A stretch of 64,000 nt of DNA from Micromonospora violae. Lineage in GTDB: Bacteria > Actinomycetota > Actinomycetes > Mycobacteriales > Micromonosporaceae. Positions within the stretch are counted from its first letter, which is position 1, and the number at the start of each line of letters is the position of its first letter. The stretch is from contig NZ_SHKK01000001.1 of NCBI RefSeq assembly GCF_004217135.1, forward strand, positions 6,882,001 through 6,946,000. Direction: 5' to 3'. The notes below the pieces were generated by a model. That model saw only the letters and a list, made by a program, of their open reading frames with translations. It made no database searches and was not told the origin of the DNA. Below, in pieces: positions 62,119 through 64,000 of the stretch. The translations under genes and the position numbers were made by a program.

Positions 62119-64000
62119 GTGACCGAGCACGACCTCGATGTCCTCGACGAGATCCAGCGGCGGGTGCTCTGGCTCGCCACCCGGATCGTGGACGCCGCCA
62201 ACCATGACCGGGCCACCGGCGACGGTGTGAAGGTCGGCGGCCACCAGGCGTCCAGCGCGTCCCTGGTCACCGCGATGACCGCGCTCTGGTTCGCGCACCT
62301 GGACGCCGAGGACCGGGTCGCGGTGAAACCGCACGCGTCCCCGGTGTTCCACGCCATCCAGTACCTGCTCGGCAACCTGGACCGCTCCTACCTGCCCCGA
62401 CTGCGGGCCCGGGGCGGCCTCCAGTCGTACCCGTCGCGTACGAAGGACCCGGACGCTGTGGACTTCTCCACCGGGTCCGTCGGCCTGGGCGCGGCGGCGC
62501 CGCTCTTCGCCGCCGCCACCCGCCGCTACGTCGACGCGCACTTCGGGGCCCGCCCGCACTCCCGGTTCGTGGCGCTGATCGGTGACGCCGAGCTGGACGA
62601 GGGGAACATCTGGGAGGCGGTGGCCGACCCGGCGACCACCGGGCTGGGCAACGCCATGTGGCTGGTCGACTTCAACCGCCAGTCACTGGACCGGGTGGTC
62701 CCCGGCATCCGGATCAACCAGTGGCGGGGTCAGTTCGAGGCGGCCGGCTGGCACGTCGTGGAGGTCAAGTACGGCCGCCGGCTCGCCGAGGCGTACGCCC
62801 GGCCGGGTGGTGAGGCGTTGCGCGACTGGATCGACGCGATGCCCAACGAGCAGTACCAGTCGCTGTTCGGGCTGGCCGGGCCGGCACTGCGCAAGCAGTT
62901 CCTGGACGGCGCTCCAACCGGCATCGCCGAGCTGATCGCCGACGTCTCCGACGACGAACTCGGCCCGCTCGTCACCGACCTGGGCGGGCACGACCTTCAG
63001 GCGATGCTGGACGCGTACGCCCAGTGCGACGCGGTCACCGACCGGCCCAGCGTCGTCTTCGCGTACACGGTGAAGGGTTGGGGGTTGCCCATCGCCGGCA
63101 ATCCGCGTAACCATTCCGCGCTGCTCAGCCCGGAGCAGGTCGACTCGCTGCGCGCCGCCCAGGGGTTGACCGCCGAGACCGAGTGGGACCGGCTCGACCC
63201 GGCGTCGCCCGCCGGGATCCAGGCCGGCGCCCGCCGGGAGGCGCTGTCCCGCGCGCCGCGCGAGCGGGCGCTGGGGGTCACCGTCCCGGAGAGCACGGGA
63301 GTACGCGCCAACAAGCCGATCTCCACCCAGGAGGTCTTCGGTCGGGTGCTGGTGGACCTGGCGCGGGACCGGGAGGTGGGGCGCTACCTGGTCACCACCG
63401 CGCCGGACGTGGCCACCTCCACCAACCTCGCCGGGTTCATCAACAAGACCGGGGTGTTCGCCCCCACCGAGCAGCGATCCTGGACCGAGGACCGGATGCT
63501 GCGCTGGATCCAGAGCCCCGCCGGTCAGCACATCGAGCTGGGCATCTCGGAGATGAACCTGTTCCTGCTGCTGGGCCAGCTCGGGCTCTCCTGGGACCTG
63601 TCCGGGCAGCCGCTGCTGCCGGTGGGCACGGTCTACGACCCGTTCGTGCTGCGGGGCCTCGACGCGTTCCTGTACGGCACGTACTCCGGCTCCCGGTTCG
63701 TGGTGGCCGGCACCCCGTCCGGCATCACCCTGGCCCCGGAGGGCGGCGCGCACCAGTCCACCATCACCGCGTCGGTGGGCCTGGAGCTGCCCGGGGTGAC
63801 GTTCGTCGAGCCGGCGTACGCGGCCACCCTCGACTGGCTGCTCTGCGACGCGCTCGGGCAGATCGCCGGCGGGTCGACGCCGGCCGCTACCGCCGCACCC
63901 GCCGAGGACGGCGCGTACTACTTCCGGTTGAGCACCCGACCGCTGGACCAGGCGCCGTTCGAGGCGGCCCGGGCGCGGCTCGGCGACGCGGTGCTGCGTC
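62119..64000 (+). CDS. transketolase/AceE-like thiamine-diphosphate enzyme (partial, runs off the window)
   Basis: The frame starts at GTG 62119 (ATGGAG five bases upstream) and stays open for 627 codons to the window end. It opens VTEHDLDVLDEIQRRVLWLA and contains GGHQASSASLVTAMTALWFAH, DFSTGSVGLGAAAPLFAAATR, the ThDP/metal motif ALIGDAELDEGNIWEAV, VDFNRQSLDRVV, the pyrimidine-domain start ANKPISTQEVFGRVL, and ELGISEMNLFLLLGQLG with the catalytic-type glutamate. The order is that of transketolases and the homodimeric pyruvate dehydrogenase E1 (AceE), which is about 250 residues longer than what is seen here. Substrate is not certain. Confidence 0.88.
   Translation, partial: MTEHDLDVLDEIQRRVLWLATRIVDAANHDRATGDGVKVGGHQASSASLVTAMTALWFAHLDAEDRVAVKPHASPVFHAIQYLLGNLDRSYLPRLRARGGLQSYPSRTKDPDAVDFSTGSVGLGAAAPLFAAATRRYVDAHFGARPHSRFVALIGDAELDEGNIWEAVADPATTGLGNAMWLVDFNRQSLDRVVPGIRINQWRGQFEAAGWHVVEVKYGRRLAEAYARPGGEALRDWIDAMPNEQYQSLFGLAGPALRKQFLDGAPTGIAELIADVSDDELGPLVTDLGGHDLQAMLDAYAQCDAVTDRPSVVFAYTVKGWGLPIAGNPRNHSALLSPEQVDSLRAAQGLTAETEWDRLDPASPAGIQAGARREALSRAPRERALGVTVPESTGVRANKPISTQEVFGRVLVDLARDREVGRYLVTTAPDVATSTNLAGFINKTGVFAPTEQRSWTEDRMLRWIQSPAGQHIELGISEMNLFLLLGQLGLSWDLSGQPLLPVGTVYDPFVLRGLDAFLYGTYSGSRFVVAGTPSGITLAPEGGAHQSTITASVGLELPGVTFVEPAYAATLDWLLCDALGQIAGGSTPAATAAPAEDGAYYFRLSTRPLDQAPFEAARARLGDAVLR

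Overview
The window is very GC-rich, uses GTG and TTG starts freely, and has many 1-4 base stop/start overlaps. It looks like a chromosome of a filamentous actinobacterium in the Micromonosporaceae, most likely Micromonospora or a close relative. This is inferred from gene content and order: etfB-etfA, cysteine desulfurase, mnmA, a MetE-like protein, ligA and gatC-gatA...gatB in one direction. Secreted proteins with CBM2 and CBM13 modules and an AfsR/SARP-type regulator fit the same picture. No tRNA, rRNA, CRISPR array or intact insertion sequence was recognised.

Layout. 1-4.4 kb: a tightly coupled minus-strand operon (MauE-like membrane redox protein, membrane-anchored TlpA-type thioredoxin, ABC exporter, BTAD regulator) divergent from an S26 signal peptidase; together they look like machinery for exporting and oxidatively folding a secreted product, although no precursor gene is visible. 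4.6-14.6 kb: secreted carbohydrate-active proteins (GH3 enzyme, CotH-kinase/CBM2 protein coupled to VTC and DUF4956 genes, beta-helix/CBM13 protein), with operator-like palindromes in their control regions. 14.7-24.3 kb: mixed housekeeping and accessory genes, including a voltage-gated-type ion channel, a GH15 enzyme, a glycosyltransferase, an HTH/Clp-N protein with a clear self-control region, and a VapBC-type toxin-antitoxin pair. 24.5-35 kb: a NagZ-like hexosaminidase divergent from a ROK repressor across a perfect palindromic operator, two ABC systems, ribokinase, a DUF6232 pair, a crotonase and a LuxR-type regulator. 35.3-39.2 kb: a 1299-residue secreted S53 (sedolisin-type) protease with Kelch repeats. 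39.3-43.4 kb: an acetolactate-synthase-like enzyme, small membrane proteins and a GNAT acetyltransferase.

43.5-64 kb is core-like: etfBA, cysteine desulfurase and mnmA (sulfur transfer to tRNA), a MetE-like protein, ADP-ribosylglycohydrolase, a membrane-anchored PemK-like protein, ligA, a GGDEF-EAL protein, gatC-gatA and gatB (Glu-tRNA(Gln)/Asp-tRNA(Asn) amidotransferase), and the start of a transketolase/AceE-like enzyme that runs off the window. A sortase-anchored Ig-repeat protein sits between gatA and gatB. Intergenic spaces here carry long perfect hairpins built on GATCATG-like ends, including a duplicated hairpin of about 77 bases at 50.9-51.2 kb. A remnant of an anti-sigma factor lies between etfA and the cysteine desulfurase gene.

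The most interesting signals are the HTH/Clp-N promoter with two identical-arm operators covering its -35 and -10 (21.13-21.18 kb), the duplicated long hairpin with G-U wobble differences (50.94-51.19 kb), the redox/export/signal-peptidase cluster at the left edge, and the ROK and LacI-type operators. All coordinates and motifs were read by eye; no database search or folding calculation was run.
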